Source of the DNA: Clostridia bacterium
GTDB lineage: Bacteria > Bacillota > Clostridia > Christensenellales > CAG-138
Direction of reading: 5' to 3'
DNA length: 64,000 bases
Assembly (NCBI GenBank): GCA_030533005.1
Contig: JAUNJX010000003.1
Location: 1 to 64,000 of the forward strand
The notes below the pieces were generated by a model, which did no database searches, was not told where the DNA came from, and was given only the letters and a program-made list of their open reading frames with translations. Numbering within the stretch: the stretch's first letter is position 1; each line of letters starts with the position of its first letter. Shown piece by piece: positions 34,368 through 43,309 of this stretch. A program made the position numbers and the translations under genes.

Positions 34368-34438
34368 AGAAATGCGCCTCCTTTCTAAATTGTAGTGATA
34401 TCTGAAATGAAGGAATATCTTCAATGTCACCCAATTAA

Positions 34439-34467
34439 ATCATAAGTGGGTTTTTCTTCAAAGTCAA
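34439..34467 (-). promoter_or_regulatory. Promoter of the oad operon
   Basis: Minus strand TTGACT (34467-34462), 17-bp spacer, TATGAT (34444-34439). A leader of about 65 nt follows; no riboswitch was recognised. Confidence 0.75.
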
Positions 34468-34484
34468 TACATCGACTCATAAGG

Positions 34485-35195
34485 TTATTTACACAATGCG
34501 TCAAGTTCAATAACTTCTACTTTTGTCAGCTCCCGCCATGTGCCCGCGCGCAGGCCGCCAAGGCGCACCGCAGCAAAACGCGTGCGCTGCAAACGTATGG
34601 TTTGACGCCCCATGACCTCCATCATACGGCGCACCTCCCTGTTCTTCCCCTCATGGATGGTCAGATCCAGCGCATAATGTCCGTTATCGGTGCGGCGTAT
34701 GTTTTCCACCCGCGCGGGCGCGGTCACGCCGTCTGCAAGCGTCACGCCGGTTCGCAGCGTTTCGAGCTGGGCGTTGGTCAGCATAGCGTCCAGCACCACA
34801 TGATAGGTTTTTTCGATCTCATATTTGGGGTGCGTCATGCGATAGGCTAAATCCCCATCGTTGGTCATGAGCAGCAGACCTTCCGAATCATAATCCAATC
34901 GCCCGATGCTATAAAGCCGGGACGGAAAATCAGCAAAGTAATCCAGCACGGTCTTTCGCCCCTGCGGGTCGCTCGCGGTACACAAAACGCCGCGCGGCTT
35001 ATTGAACGCCAATATGATGCGTTCCGCCGCGGGCGTGATCCGTCTGCCGTCGTATTCCACGACGTCGCCATCCTCTACTGTGCACCCTATTTGAGCAACA
35101 TGGCCGTTTACGCTGACCAAGCCCCGCTCTATAAGTTCCTCGCACTTCCTGCGTGACGCGATCCCGGCGTCAGCCATCCACTTTTGCAATCGCAA
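34485..35195 (-). CDS. rluB: Pseudouridine synthase, RluB/RsuA family
   Basis: 236 residues. An S4 RNA-binding domain (RLQKWMADAGIASRRKCEEL) precedes the catalytic domain with the active Asp in GRLDYDSEGLLLMTNDG. It pseudouridylates rRNA; synteny with scpAB and dacB favours RluB. The TTG start at 35195 has GGAGG 7 nt upstream. Confidence 0.9.
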   Translation of the reverse strand: MRLQKWMADAGIASRRKCEELIERGLVSVNGHVAQIGCTVEDGDVVEYDGRRITPAAERIILAFNKPRGVLCTASDPQGRKTVLDYFADFPSRLYSIGRLDYDSEGLLLMTNDGDLAYRMTHPKYEIEKTYHVVLDAMLTNAQLETLRTGVTLADGVTAPARVENIRRTDNGHYALDLTIHEGKNREVRRMMEVMGRQTIRLQRTRFAAVRLGGLRAGTWRELTKVEVIELDALCK

Positions 35196-35207
35196 AAGAA
35201 GCACCTC

Positions 35208-36332
35208 CTATGCGCTCCAGTCCCTGATACAGCGACCAAAGTATTCGTGAACCCCCGGACGTTCCACCGTCTCGCTGGCAACGAGCGGCGCGCGGCCAAC
35301 CACGCGTCCGTTTTCCAGCACCGAAAGCATACCGCATTCACTGCCTGCCTCGACGGGCACATGGAGCGCGTCCAGCGCCACACGGCTCTTTATAGATACG
35401 TTTTCCCCGGTAGCCACGGGTATCATTATATCCTTTGCCGCGCATAAAGCCAAGGTGTTTTTTGTGCCGCCCTGCAGCCTTACATAGGTCACGTCGTCTC
35501 CTTTTTTAACAATGGGCTGCATATGGAAATTTCCAAAGCCGTAATCCAACAGCGTATAAGCGTCGCCAAACATATCGCCGCTGTTAAGCACCACGCCCAC
35601 AAGCTGCATATCCTCTCGCATGGCTCCAAAGCACAGGCATTTCCCCGCATCCGAGGTATAGCCGGTTTTCACGCCATTCCCGCCGTCATATTGCCACAGC
35701 GTGCGGTTCTTGTTGGAAAACGTCCGTATGGTATCCCCCGTTTTTGTCTGATACCGTTGTGTGCTCACGATTTTCTGAAAGGTCGGGTTTTTCATGGCAT
35801 AGGCCGCGATCACGGCAAGATCATAGGCGGTGGTGTAGTGTGCGTCATCATGCAGCCCGTTGGGCGTAACAAAGTGTGTGTTCGTCAAGCCTAAATCTGC
35901 AGCTTTGGCGTTCATCATCGCCGCAAAGCCCGCTACGCTGCCGCCCACATGCAGCGCGATCGCCACCGCCGCGTCGTTGCCGGAGGCCAGCATCAGCCCA
36001 TAAAGCATATCCTCCATGCTGACCTTTTCGCCAAGCCCAAGATACATGCTGGAGCCTTCCGTGCCGTAAGCTTCCCGCGTCACCGTCACCGTTTCCCGCA
36101 ACGGGCAGTTTTCCAGCGCGATCACCGCCGTCATGATCTTGGTCGTGCTTGCCATGGGAAGGCGCGTATGGGCGTTTTTTGCGCAAAGCACCTTGCCGCT
36201 GCTCACCTCCAGCAGCGCGCTCGCCTTCGCTTTGACAACCGGCGCCTCTGCCGCCCGGCTTGGTGCGACCCAGACGATCATCGCGCAGCAGGCGCAAAGA
36301 ACCGCGCACAACCTTTGCCACAGCCTACGCAT
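35208..36332 (-). CDS. dacB: D-alanyl-D-alanine carboxypeptidase (PBP5 family)
   Basis: 374 residues with signal peptide (about 1-27, ending PSRA). Penicillin-binding motifs are intact: STTK, SGN and KTGYT. A C-terminal beta-rich PBP5_C-like domain follows, but no clear amphipathic anchor helix. It trims pentapeptides in peptidoglycan; neighbours ytfJ and rluB suggest the sporulation-associated DacB group, though DacF cannot be excluded. ATG 36332 overlaps the ytfJ stop. Compare with the inactive homologue at 39436-40572. Confidence 0.9.
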   Translation of the reverse strand: MRRLWQRLCAVLCACCAMIVWVAPSRAAEAPVVKAKASALLEVSSGKVLCAKNAHTRLPMASTTKIMTAVIALENCPLRETVTVTREAYGTEGSSMYLGLGEKVSMEDMLYGLMLASGNDAAVAIALHVGGSVAGFAAMMNAKAADLGLTNTHFVTPNGLHDDAHYTTAYDLAVIAAYAMKNPTFQKIVSTQRYQTKTGDTIRTFSNKNRTLWQYDGGNGVKTGYTSDAGKCLCFGAMREDMQLVGVVLNSGDMFGDAYTLLDYGFGNFHMQPIVKKGDDVTYVRLQGGTKNTLALCAAKDIMIPVATGENVSIKSRVALDALHVPVEAGSECGMLSVLENGRVVGRAPLVASETVERPGVHEYFGRCIRDWSA

Positions 36333-36759
36333 TGGTTTCGTCTTCCTCCTTGCGTGCGCTGTTTTTCGCCCAGCCCTCCACGATCTGCAGCGCCTGAGGC
36401 ACGGCGTCCATAATACGCTCGATGGGCGTAGCATAGCTTGTGGACAGAAGGCGCACCTTCTCCTCGTTCACATACAAAAAACCCATAGGCGTCAAGCTCA
36501 TGCCAGCCACCGCCGTGCCCGCGAAGGGATACGTCTGTTTCTCCGCTGTATCCAGCATTTCACCGCTTTTCTTCACAGGGCCGCCCTTTTGCCCGTATTC
36601 GCCGCCGCCGGACAAAAATCCCAGCGTGACCTTGGATATCGGCAGGATCACCGTCTTTTCCCCCGCCATGATGGGCTTTCCCACCACCGTATTCACATCT
36701 GCGATCTCCTTGAGCTGTTCCATAGAGGTTTCCATAATGTTTTCAATGGGATGCGGCAT
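36325..36759 (-). CDS. ytfJ: Sporulation protein YtfJ (GerW family)
   Basis: 144 residues starting MPHPIENIMETSMEQLKE and containing the Gly-rich segment GFLSGGGEYG typical of YtfJ/GerW, which is needed for proper spore germination in Bacillus. It overlaps both neighbours. Confidence 0.92.
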   Translation of the reverse strand: MPHPIENIMETSMEQLKEIADVNTVVGKPIMAGEKTVILPISKVTLGFLSGGGEYGQKGGPVKKSGEMLDTAEKQTYPFAGTAVAGMSLTPMGFLYVNEEKVRLLSTSYATPIERIMDAVPQALQIVEGWAKNSARKEEDETNA

Positions 36760-37309
36760 ATTCTTCTCCTTGCTTTCTTTTCATTTTCTCACGCAATACA
36801 GCAAGCATAATATGCGCGGCGCGCAACACGAATATGCCTTCCAGTTTTAGCCTGCATGCGTTTCCCTCGAAGGTCGGAAAAACAGCGATTTCACAAGGTA
36901 TCCGCTGCACGCAGGCCAGCGTGTCAAGGGCGATGCGGATAAAACCCGTCAGCAGCAGCGTACCCACGACGCTGTCCGCGCACCCTATCTCTCCCTCGCA
37001 GCGCAGCTTGACAAGGCGCACATGCCGGCGAAGCGACAGCATGCCCTTCCACTTTCCTTTTCTAGTTTTCTTCTTTTTCTTTAGAGAAAAGCGCGGTATA
37101 TGCCACCGATCCTTTTCAAGCTTTTTCCATGTGTATGGATCCTTCCATTCCCCGTAAAACTCGAACCGAAGCGGTAAAAGCCCATAAAATACCCGGTATT
37201 CCGTACGCACATACACCGCGCTGCCGCAAAGCCGCAAGCTCACGAACACACGGATATTCCAAAACAAACCGGCCACTGCGATCAGCGGCAGCAAAAAAAA
37301 CAACGGCAT
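36743..37309 (-). CDS. DUF2953 domain protein
   Basis: 188 residues. One N-terminal hydrophobic segment (FFLLPLIAVAGLF), a basic Lys-rich middle and a C-terminal region with a second hydrophobic stretch. DUF2953 proteins commonly sit between scpB and ytfJ in spore formers; function unknown. Overlaps ytfJ by 17 bp. Confidence 0.8.
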   Translation of the reverse strand: MPLFFLLPLIAVAGLFWNIRVFVSLRLCGSAVYVRTEYRVFYGLLPLRFEFYGEWKDPYTWKKLEKDRWHIPRFSLKKKKKTRKGKWKGMLSLRRHVRLVKLRCEGEIGCADSVVGTLLLTGFIRIALDTLACVQRIPCEIAVFPTFEGNACRLKLEGIFVLRAAHIMLAVLREKMKRKQGEEYAASH

Positions 37310-37362
37310 AGCCCTCTCCTCTCGGATCGCTATGCCGTTAGATTGATGCATTTTTGCTTTTT

Positions 37363-37926
37363 TTATGAAAAATTTTCCCCTTCGACTTCCGTAGCCCCCA
37401 GCTGCGGCTCCTCCTCATCCCCCGGCGAAAACTGTGGCAGATCTTTCAGCGAGTGAAGGCCGAACTGACGCAAAAAAGCGTCCGTGGTGCCAAACATCAT
37501 GGGGCGGCCTATGGTGTCCTTGCGCCCCACCTCCTGTATCATGCCAATGTTGAGCAATTGGCTCACGGAATAATCGCAGCGCACGCCGCGCACAGCCTCG
37601 ATCTCGGCACGCGTAACGGGCTGCTTGTATGCGATGATGGAAAGCGTCTCCAGCATGGACTGTGAGAAGCTTTTTGCCTGCACGGGCTGCAGCATATTCT
37701 CTATGACCGGCGCGTATTCCCGGTTGGATACAAGCTGCACCGTCTGTTCGGTCATATAGAGCTGTATGCCTCTTTTTTCCTCTCGATATAACGCATCCAT
37801 CCTTTGAAGAAGGGATTGCAGCTCAAGCTGCGTCATATCCAGGCCGCTCATCAGCTCCGCAAAGGTAAGCGGCTCTCCCGACACAAAAAGAATACATTCC
37901 ACAATGGATATTTCTCTGTCCTGCAT
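37363..37926 (-). CDS. scpB: Segregation and condensation protein B
   Basis: 187-residue winged-helix protein, partner of ScpA and SMC in chromosome condensation. IVECILFVSGEPL and the TIGRPMMFGTTDAFL segment are family hallmarks. It starts inside the end of scpA's downstream gap with GGGGAAAG upstream. Confidence 0.95.
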   Translation of the reverse strand: MQDREISIVECILFVSGEPLTFAELMSGLDMTQLELQSLLQRMDALYREEKRGIQLYMTEQTVQLVSNREYAPVIENMLQPVQAKSFSQSMLETLSIIAYKQPVTRAEIEAVRGVRCDYSVSQLLNIGMIQEVGRKDTIGRPMMFGTTDAFLRQFGLHSLKDLPQFSPGDEEEPQLGATEVEGENFS

Positions 37927-37939
37927 CTGTCTTTCCCCT

Positions 37940-38695
37940 TTATTCGTCCATATACGCGATATCCGCGTCGTCATCAAGCAGGCGATCCGCCTCGATGAAA
38001 ATGGGGCCGTACTGCCTGTCCTGATCAATCTTGACCTCGTTATGCTGCAGCATGTCCATCAACGCCATCATGGTAACGATGATCTCCATTTTGACAAAAG
38101 CACCATCAAAAAGTTCTTCAAAGCGTATCCGTCTGTGCGACGAGAGCAAGGCGCGTATCTTGCCGTGCTGCGCACGAATGGTGTACGCATCCGCCTGCAC
38201 CTGCCGCTGCGGTGCGCGCCCCGTGCGCTCTTGTACCTTGCTGAGCACGGATAGAAAGGCGTTGTACAGGCTGTCCAGATCGGACGCCGCCAAATCGTAT
38301 TCCTGCGGCGGCAGTAAAACCTCCTCCGGGAGCTTGGTATAGCTTCCGCCTGTTCCGTCGCGCAGGGCGGCAAGCTTTTGCGTCGCCTCTTTGAATGCTT
38401 TATATTCCCGCAGCTGACGGATCAGCGTTACCTCGGGGTCTTCTTCCTCGTCCTCCTCGCGGGGCGGCCTTGGCAGCAGCGAGCGGGATTTGATATACAA
38501 AAGCGTCGCGGCCATGGCTAAAAACTCGCTGGCCATATCCATGTCCAGCGCATCCACCTGTCGCATATAGGCCAAATATTCCGCAGTGATCTGTGAAATG
38601 AAAATATCCTTGATATCGACTTCCGCCCTTTCTATCAGGTGCAAAAGCAGATCAAGGGGGCCGTCGAATTGTGAAATGTGTACCTCGTATGCCAT
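37940..38695 (-). CDS. scpA: Segregation and condensation protein A
   Basis: 251-residue kleisin that bridges SMC heads. The N-terminal FDGPLDLLLHLIERAEVDI and SEFLAMAATLLYIKSR signatures are clear, with an acidic insert EEDEEEDPE. The ribosome site is weak. Confidence 0.95.
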   Translation of the reverse strand: MAYEVHISQFDGPLDLLLHLIERAEVDIKDIFISQITAEYLAYMRQVDALDMDMASEFLAMAATLLYIKSRSLLPRPPREEDEEEDPEVTLIRQLREYKAFKEATQKLAALRDGTGGSYTKLPEEVLLPPQEYDLAASDLDSLYNAFLSVLSKVQERTGRAPQRQVQADAYTIRAQHGKIRALLSSHRRIRFEELFDGAFVKMEIIVTMMALMDMLQHNEVKIDQDRQYGPIFIEADRLLDDDADIAYMDE

Positions 38696-38701
38696 AATCG
38701 C

Positions 38702-39358
38702 TTACAACGCACGAAACAGAAGGCTATAAAACGCCAGAATGCCATTGGATACGCCGGATATAGCAAATGACATAATACCCGTAAGAAGCCTTGTCAACAC
38801 CAGCGCGATGAGGATAAAGGAACCGTAGCGCTCCATCCACATAAAGAAATTGGGGCCGATCTTGCGGATCAAAAGGCATTCCAGCACATGAAAGCCGTCC
38901 AAGGGATAAATGGGGATCAGATTAAAGATGCAAAGACCCAAATTCAACGAATAAAACACGGAAAGGAACCGCATGAGTATCGCGTTGTCAACGTTGAGCT
39001 TGAACAGGCAAAAAAGCTGCACGCCCATGGTGATAAAGGCCAGCAGAAAATTGACGGTCACGCCCGCCAAGGATACGATGATCTCATCCCTGCGAGGTCT
39101 GTCAAAGTTGCGCGGGTTGATGGGCACGGGCTTCGCCCAGCCAAAGCGGAACATCAAAAGAAACACCAGCCCCATGGGGTCGATGTGCTGCAGCGGATTC
39201 AGCGTCATACGTCCCATAGCCTTGGCCGTCGGGTCGCCCAGCTTGTAGGCGGCAAACGCGTGCGCCCATTCATGGGCGGATAGCGCCACCAATATAGCCG
39301 GCACAAGATAGATCGCGTCGCTTAACAGCTCGCGCAGGTAGGTAGTGATAAAGCTCAA
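38702..39358 (-). CDS. Site-2 protease family membrane protein (M50)
   Basis: 218 residues with about six hydrophobic helices. The zinc motif HEWAH is in helix 1 or 2 and the third ligand in NLIPIYPLDG. Relatives near scpAB are widespread; substrates are unknown. A TTG start at 39358 has GGGAG about 10 nt upstream. Confidence 0.9.
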   Translation of the reverse strand: MSFITTYLRELLSDAIYLVPAILVALSAHEWAHAFAAYKLGDPTAKAMGRMTLNPLQHIDPMGLVFLLMFRFGWAKPVPINPRNFDRPRRDEIIVSLAGVTVNFLLAFITMGVQLFCLFKLNVDNAILMRFLSVFYSLNLGLCIFNLIPIYPLDGFHVLECLLIRKIGPNFFMWMERYGSFILIALVLTRLLTGIMSFAISGVSNGILAFYSLLFRAL

Positions 39359-39435
39359 GGATTCACGCTCCCATATTCAGCATTGCCCCTATTATACGCC
39401 AAACGCACAGCGCAGGGCAAGGTCAAATACGCGAT

Positions 39436-40572
39436 CTACATGTGAAGAAAGCTGCGCATGACCCGCGCAAGCCTGTCGCGCCAACGTGACGCCGCCATAT
39501 CCTCCCGCACCGTCAGCTCTACCTTTGCCAGCAGCCCGCCGTCCGCATCCATATAGCTGATGCCGCCCAGCACCTCCCCCGCGCGCATGGGAGCCGTAAG
39601 CTCGGTCGGGATATCGCTCTTTTCCGTGTAGGCGCCGTCAAGCGGCATGACCACACGCACATCCGACGCCGCGATCAGATCGCACGCGGCCTCCACGCCG
39701 TTTTTCACCGGCACGCCGCTGACCAGTACCTCGCCACGCTTTGCAAGCTGCTCCACCTGAAAGGTCGCAAACGCATATTCCAACAATGCCTTGGCCGCTT
39801 GCGCCCGTTCCTTGGCGTTTTCCGCCCCCAGTACGGCACACACATACGTCGCGCCCTCGCGCGTAGCCATGTAAACGCCACAATACCCGGCCGTATCCGA
39901 GGAGCCCGTTGCGCCGCCGTTGCAGCCGGAGCAGCTTTTGAGCAGCTTATTGGCGCTGGCCATCTCCGTCACAAGACCCGAATCGTGTGTGATGGTATCG
40001 TAATACATGCCGCTGTAGGTCAAAAATGTACTGCTTTGGGACAGCGCCGCGCCAAGAAGCGTAATATCCGCCGCTGAAAGCTGCGTCTGCGTCCCCATCC
40101 TATCCGTGCAGCGTGCCGTGACGCCCAACGCAGCAAGCCTTTCGTTCATGCGTTCAACAAACGCCTCGTCCGAAGAAAGCACCGCCTCGCTCAAGGCAAA
40201 GATGGCGTCGCCCGCCATGATCATGACGGCGCTTTTATAGAGATCGCCCGCCAGCATCTCCTCCCCGGTCGTCAAAAACGCCGTAGGCCCGCCTATATCC
40301 GCAGCGGCCTCGCTTATGCGCAGACGCTGCGTCAGTTCAAGCTCCCCCCTGTCCGCCGCCTCACACACGCTTAGCAGTGCGGGCAAGCGCATAAGTCCCG
40401 CCGTATCCATCGCTTTTTGCGCCTCCTGTTCCATGAGGATCACGCCGCTTTGCGCTTCCATCACGCATACCGCAGCGCCGCTGTCGATCTCTATGGGCAG
40501 CCCCCGCGTCGGCGCAGGCAGCAGCAGGTAAAAGCACAGGCATAAAATGATGACCGTCTTTTTTTTTCGCAC
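39436..40572 (-). CDS. Catalytically dead penicillin-binding-protein homologue
   Basis: 378 residues with a signal peptide (about 1-24) and the overall layout of a D,D-carboxypeptidase, including the C-terminal domain. All three active-site motifs are lost compared with the enzyme at 35208: SxxK becomes T57-A-G-L60, SGN becomes AGD, and KTG becomes ATG inside CNGGATGSSDTAGY. Several Cys pairs are unusual for this family. It lies behind deoB, where Bacillus has dacF. The GTG start has GGGGAGGG upstream, buried in a terminator hairpin, and codons 2-5 form a run of nine A. The reading frame is intact, so it is a pseudoenzyme, not a pseudogene. Confidence 0.8.
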   Translation of the reverse strand: MRKKKTVIILCLCFYLLLPAPTRGLPIEIDSGAAVCVMEAQSGVILMEQEAQKAMDTAGLMRLPALLSVCEAADRGELELTQRLRISEAAADIGGPTAFLTTGEEMLAGDLYKSAVMIMAGDAIFALSEAVLSSDEAFVERMNERLAALGVTARCTDRMGTQTQLSAADITLLGAALSQSSTFLTYSGMYYDTITHDSGLVTEMASANKLLKSCSGCNGGATGSSDTAGYCGVYMATREGATYVCAVLGAENAKERAQAAKALLEYAFATFQVEQLAKRGEVLVSGVPVKNGVEAACDLIAASDVRVVMPLDGAYTEKSDIPTELTAPMRAGEVLGGISYMDADGGLLAKVELTVREDMAASRWRDRLARVMRSFLHM

Positions 40573-40619
40573 AATAAAACCCTCCCCATCCTACCTAAGC
40601 ATACGATGATGGAGAGGGT
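40571..40619 (-). terminator. Terminator of deoB overlapping the next ribosome site
   Basis: Minus strand ACCCTCTCCATC pairs with GATGGGGAGGGT (arms 40608-40619 and 40579-40590), followed by TTTATTGT. The 3' arm contains the Shine-Dalgarno and the tract runs into the GTG start of the downstream gene. Confidence 0.7.
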
Positions 40620-40630
40620 CGCAGAAGTAC

Positions 40631-41800
40631 TTAACGCAATTTTTTCAGGAAGGATGTTCCGCTTATCCAATCCTCGCCCGTGAGGTACGCATACGCCGTA
40701 CTGCCGATATCCGCAAAGCTGTGCAGCGTACCCAGATCCACGCCGCCCTTCAGGGAAGGCGCGTACACAAGAAGCGGAATATATTCCCGCGTGTGATCCG
40801 TGCCCGGATGGGTAGGATCGCACCCGTGATCCGCCGTGATCATCAATAGATCGTTAGGGTGCATGGCCTGTATGAGAGAAGGTAAGCGCGTATCGAAATA
40901 TTCCAATGCGGCAGCATAGCCTTCCACGTCGTTGCGATGCCCGTAGAGCATGTCGAAATCCACCAGATTGGTGAATATAAAACGCCCTTCGCCCTTTTCG
41001 ATGTATTGCAGCGTCGCGTCGATCCCGTCGGGGTTGTTGCGCGTATGGTTTACCACGTCCACGCCGCGCTTGCAAAAGATATCCTCGATCTTGCCTACGC
41101 CGATGGTGGTAAAACCCTTCGCGCTCAAACCGTCCAGCACCGTTTCCTCAATGGGCGGCACGGCATAATCGCGGCGGTTTTCCGTGCGCGTATACGCTTC
41201 TTCCGTACCGATAAAGGGTCTCGCAATCACGCGCCCTACCAAATCGTCGCCCACGAGCATCTCGCGTGCGATCATGCAAATCCTATACAGCTCGTCCAGC
41301 GGAATCACCGCCTCATGCGCCGCGATCTGAAACACGCTGTCAGCGGAGGTATAGACGATGGGCTTGCCCGTGCGAACATGCTCGTCGCCCAAACGTTGTA
41401 TGATCTCGGTGCCGGAGGCTACGCAGTTCCCCAGCGTGCCGCGGCTAATGCGCCTTTCAAACTCCTCCATAATGCGCTTGGGGAAGCCGTTCGCATAGGT
41501 TTTAAACGGCGTTTGCATGATGATGCCCATCATTTCCCAATGCCCGCAGGTCGTATCCTTGGCATGCGTCATTTCCGCCGCACGCCCGAAGCTTCCCTTG
41601 ATGGGGCCTGTCCATTCCGGCAGGCGGGAATCCGCAATACGGCTCAACCCCAACCCGTACAGGTTCGGCAGTGCCAGTTTACCCCGTGCCTTATATAGAT
41701 TCCCCAGCGTATGTGCGCCCGCGTCGCCAAAGTCGGCAGCGTCCGGCAGCGCGCCTATGCCAACACTGTCTAAAACGATCAAGATCACCCGTTTATCCAT
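40631..41800 (-). CDS. deoB: Phosphopentomutase
   Basis: 389-residue Mn-dependent enzyme of the alkaline phosphatase superfamily that interconverts ribose-1- and ribose-5-phosphate. VLDSVGIGALPDA holds metal ligands, KDTTCGHWEMMG the phosphothreonine, and TADHGCDPTHPGTDHTRE further ligands. Confidence 0.97.
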   Translation of the reverse strand: MDKRVILIVLDSVGIGALPDAADFGDAGAHTLGNLYKARGKLALPNLYGLGLSRIADSRLPEWTGPIKGSFGRAAEMTHAKDTTCGHWEMMGIIMQTPFKTYANGFPKRIMEEFERRISRGTLGNCVASGTEIIQRLGDEHVRTGKPIVYTSADSVFQIAAHEAVIPLDELYRICMIAREMLVGDDLVGRVIARPFIGTEEAYTRTENRRDYAVPPIEETVLDGLSAKGFTTIGVGKIEDIFCKRGVDVVNHTRNNPDGIDATLQYIEKGEGRFIFTNLVDFDMLYGHRNDVEGYAAALEYFDTRLPSLIQAMHPNDLLMITADHGCDPTHPGTDHTREYIPLLVYAPSLKGGVDLGTLHSFADIGSTAYAYLTGEDWISGTSFLKKLR

Positions 41801-41853
41801 GCTTCACCTCATTATGTTTTTTTCATCCTACCACCGACGCCCTTTTCCGTCAA

Positions 41854-42435
41854 TCAATCCATGCGCAACAGATACACCGCCAGCGGCGTAACAAGCCCCT
41901 GCAACAGCACGAGAAAGGCAAGCTTGCCGATCAGGCGTACAGGGGCGCTCCCTTTTCGCCTGTTGCGCGTCCCCGCGTCGGCAGGCGTCGGCTCCTCCCA
42001 TAAAAACCAGTACAGCCGCAGTACGATCCCCATCATACCGCATGTTGCCGCCGCCAGCGACAACACCGCGATCCCCTTTTCGCCATAAGCAAACAACAGC
42101 TCGCTTAAGGTAAAGCCATATGTGAAGCCCTCAAGCCCGAAAGCAGCCAGCGCCGCCGCAATCCGTGTGCCGCCTTCCCGGCCATATGCGACGGCGCATG
42201 TCAGCATCGTCTGCCAAAGCGCCGCACACAAAAGCGCCCGCCATAAAACAGCGGTATCGATACACAGATAATCGGAGATTACAGCTTGCGCCACATCCTG
42301 CCCGTGAAAAAGAATATTGCTGGAAACGCCGCATAGGATACACAGCCCCAGCGCACATGCGCTAAACATAAAACGATAGGGATGCCGCCCCACGGTTTTT
42401 AGAAATCCAGACGGTTCGGATAAATAGATGGGCAT
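41854..42435 (-). CDS. SpoIIM-like membrane protein
   Basis: 193 residues with about five hydrophobic helices. The segment GFTYGFTLSEL resembles the GF-x2-GFT core of SpoIIM/DUF95 proteins, and position next to deoB matches spoIIM in other spore formers. SpoIIM takes part in septal peptidoglycan hydrolysis during engulfment. The match is weak overall, so the family call is tentative. AGGAGG precedes the ATG. Confidence 0.5.
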   Translation of the reverse strand: MPIYLSEPSGFLKTVGRHPYRFMFSACALGLCILCGVSSNILFHGQDVAQAVISDYLCIDTAVLWRALLCAALWQTMLTCAVAYGREGGTRIAAALAAFGLEGFTYGFTLSELLFAYGEKGIAVLSLAAATCGMMGIVLRLYWFLWEEPTPADAGTRNRRKGSAPVRLIGKLAFLVLLQGLVTPLAVYLLRMD

Positions 42436-42475
42436 AGAAAGCCTCCTGCCAAAGCGTATGGCAAAAGGCCGGCGA

Positions 42476-43264
42476 TTATTCCGGTTTCTGCTTCATGCGC
42501 ATCACCACACGCTCGCAAAGCATAGCGATAAATTCCTTGCAGGTAGGTGCGCCGCTCCCTCGATCCACCGTATAACCAAAAAGCTGATGCTGCGCGTCCA
42601 TATTTCCATGGTTCCACGCGTATTCGATCGCCGTGCGCACGTCACGATCCACGGTTTTCCACGACGCACCGTTTGGCTCTCCCAATATAGGAAAAAGCTC
42701 TGTGGATATGTTGGGCACCTTGCCGCCGTGACTTACGCAGTACTGCAAAGCGCTTTTAATATAGGCATAGCCCTTTAAATGTGCCGGAACGCCCAAGGCG
42801 CGCAGATAGTTGACCGTAATCGTCTCGCAGCGAAGATCGTGCGCCGGTGTTTTCGCGCCCGCCGGGGCGCTGAATATCCGGCTCCTCGCCTGCACGGTTT
42901 CCTTTACGCGGGTAAACACTTGCGAAGGGTCGATAGGCTTATAGAAGAAATAGACCACGCCCAAATCCATAGCCTGTTGAATGATTGCAGGATTCAGATA
43001 AAACGGCGTCGTCGCAAAGATCATAGTATCCGGCGTCGTCTTTGCAGCGTGCAAATTGCGCAAAATATCCATACCGTCCATCTGCGGCATGATCATATCC
43101 AGTATGGCAATATCCGGCTGCAAGCCGGCAAACGCCTGCAAAGCGTCTTGACTGCCACCAACGCAGGGCAACACTTCAAAAAGGTCTGAGGTGGCAAAAC
43201 ACTGCTGCAGACGCAAGGCAAAATCCGTATTGTCGTCTATGATCAACACACGCACAGGTTTCAT
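42476..43264 (-). CDS. spo0A: Sporulation master regulator Spo0A (divergent DNA-binding region)
   Basis: 262 residues. The receiver domain has Asp10/11, the phosphorylation site Asp56 (ILDMIMP), a switch Thr in FATTP and Lys108 (FYKP). The effector domain keeps AIEYAWNHGN, FGYTVD and KEFIAML, but the turn and start of the recognition helix that read AKKYNTTASRVER in Bacillus read GEPNGASWKTVDR here. A TATAAT lies 8 nt before the ATG and no Shine-Dalgarno is seen. Downstream of spoIVB as in Bacillus. Confidence 0.93.
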   Translation of the reverse strand: MKPVRVLIIDDNTDFALRLQQCFATSDLFEVLPCVGGSQDALQAFAGLQPDIAILDMIMPQMDGMDILRNLHAAKTTPDTMIFATTPFYLNPAIIQQAMDLGVVYFFYKPIDPSQVFTRVKETVQARSRIFSAPAGAKTPAHDLRCETITVNYLRALGVPAHLKGYAYIKSALQYCVSHGGKVPNISTELFPILGEPNGASWKTVDRDVRTAIEYAWNHGNMDAQHQLFGYTVDRGSGAPTCKEFIAMLCERVVMRMKQKPE

Positions 43265-43272
43265 ATATGTAA

Positions 43273-43278
43273 ATTATA
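43273..43278 (-). promoter_or_regulatory. -10 element directly before spo0A
   Basis: Perfect TATAAT on the minus strand, 8 nt before the ATG; the -35 is weak (TTTATT at 17-bp spacing), suggesting an activated promoter. Transcription would start at or one base before the ATG. Confidence 0.45.
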
Positions 43279-43309
43279 GCAAATTCCTCTGCGCAAATAA
43301 AGCATTTTT

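Noticed and set aside
34368-34484. Riboswitch or biotin operator before the oad operon
   Set aside because: Only a good promoter and an ordinary short leader are visible; no recognisable aptamer or BirA-type palindrome.
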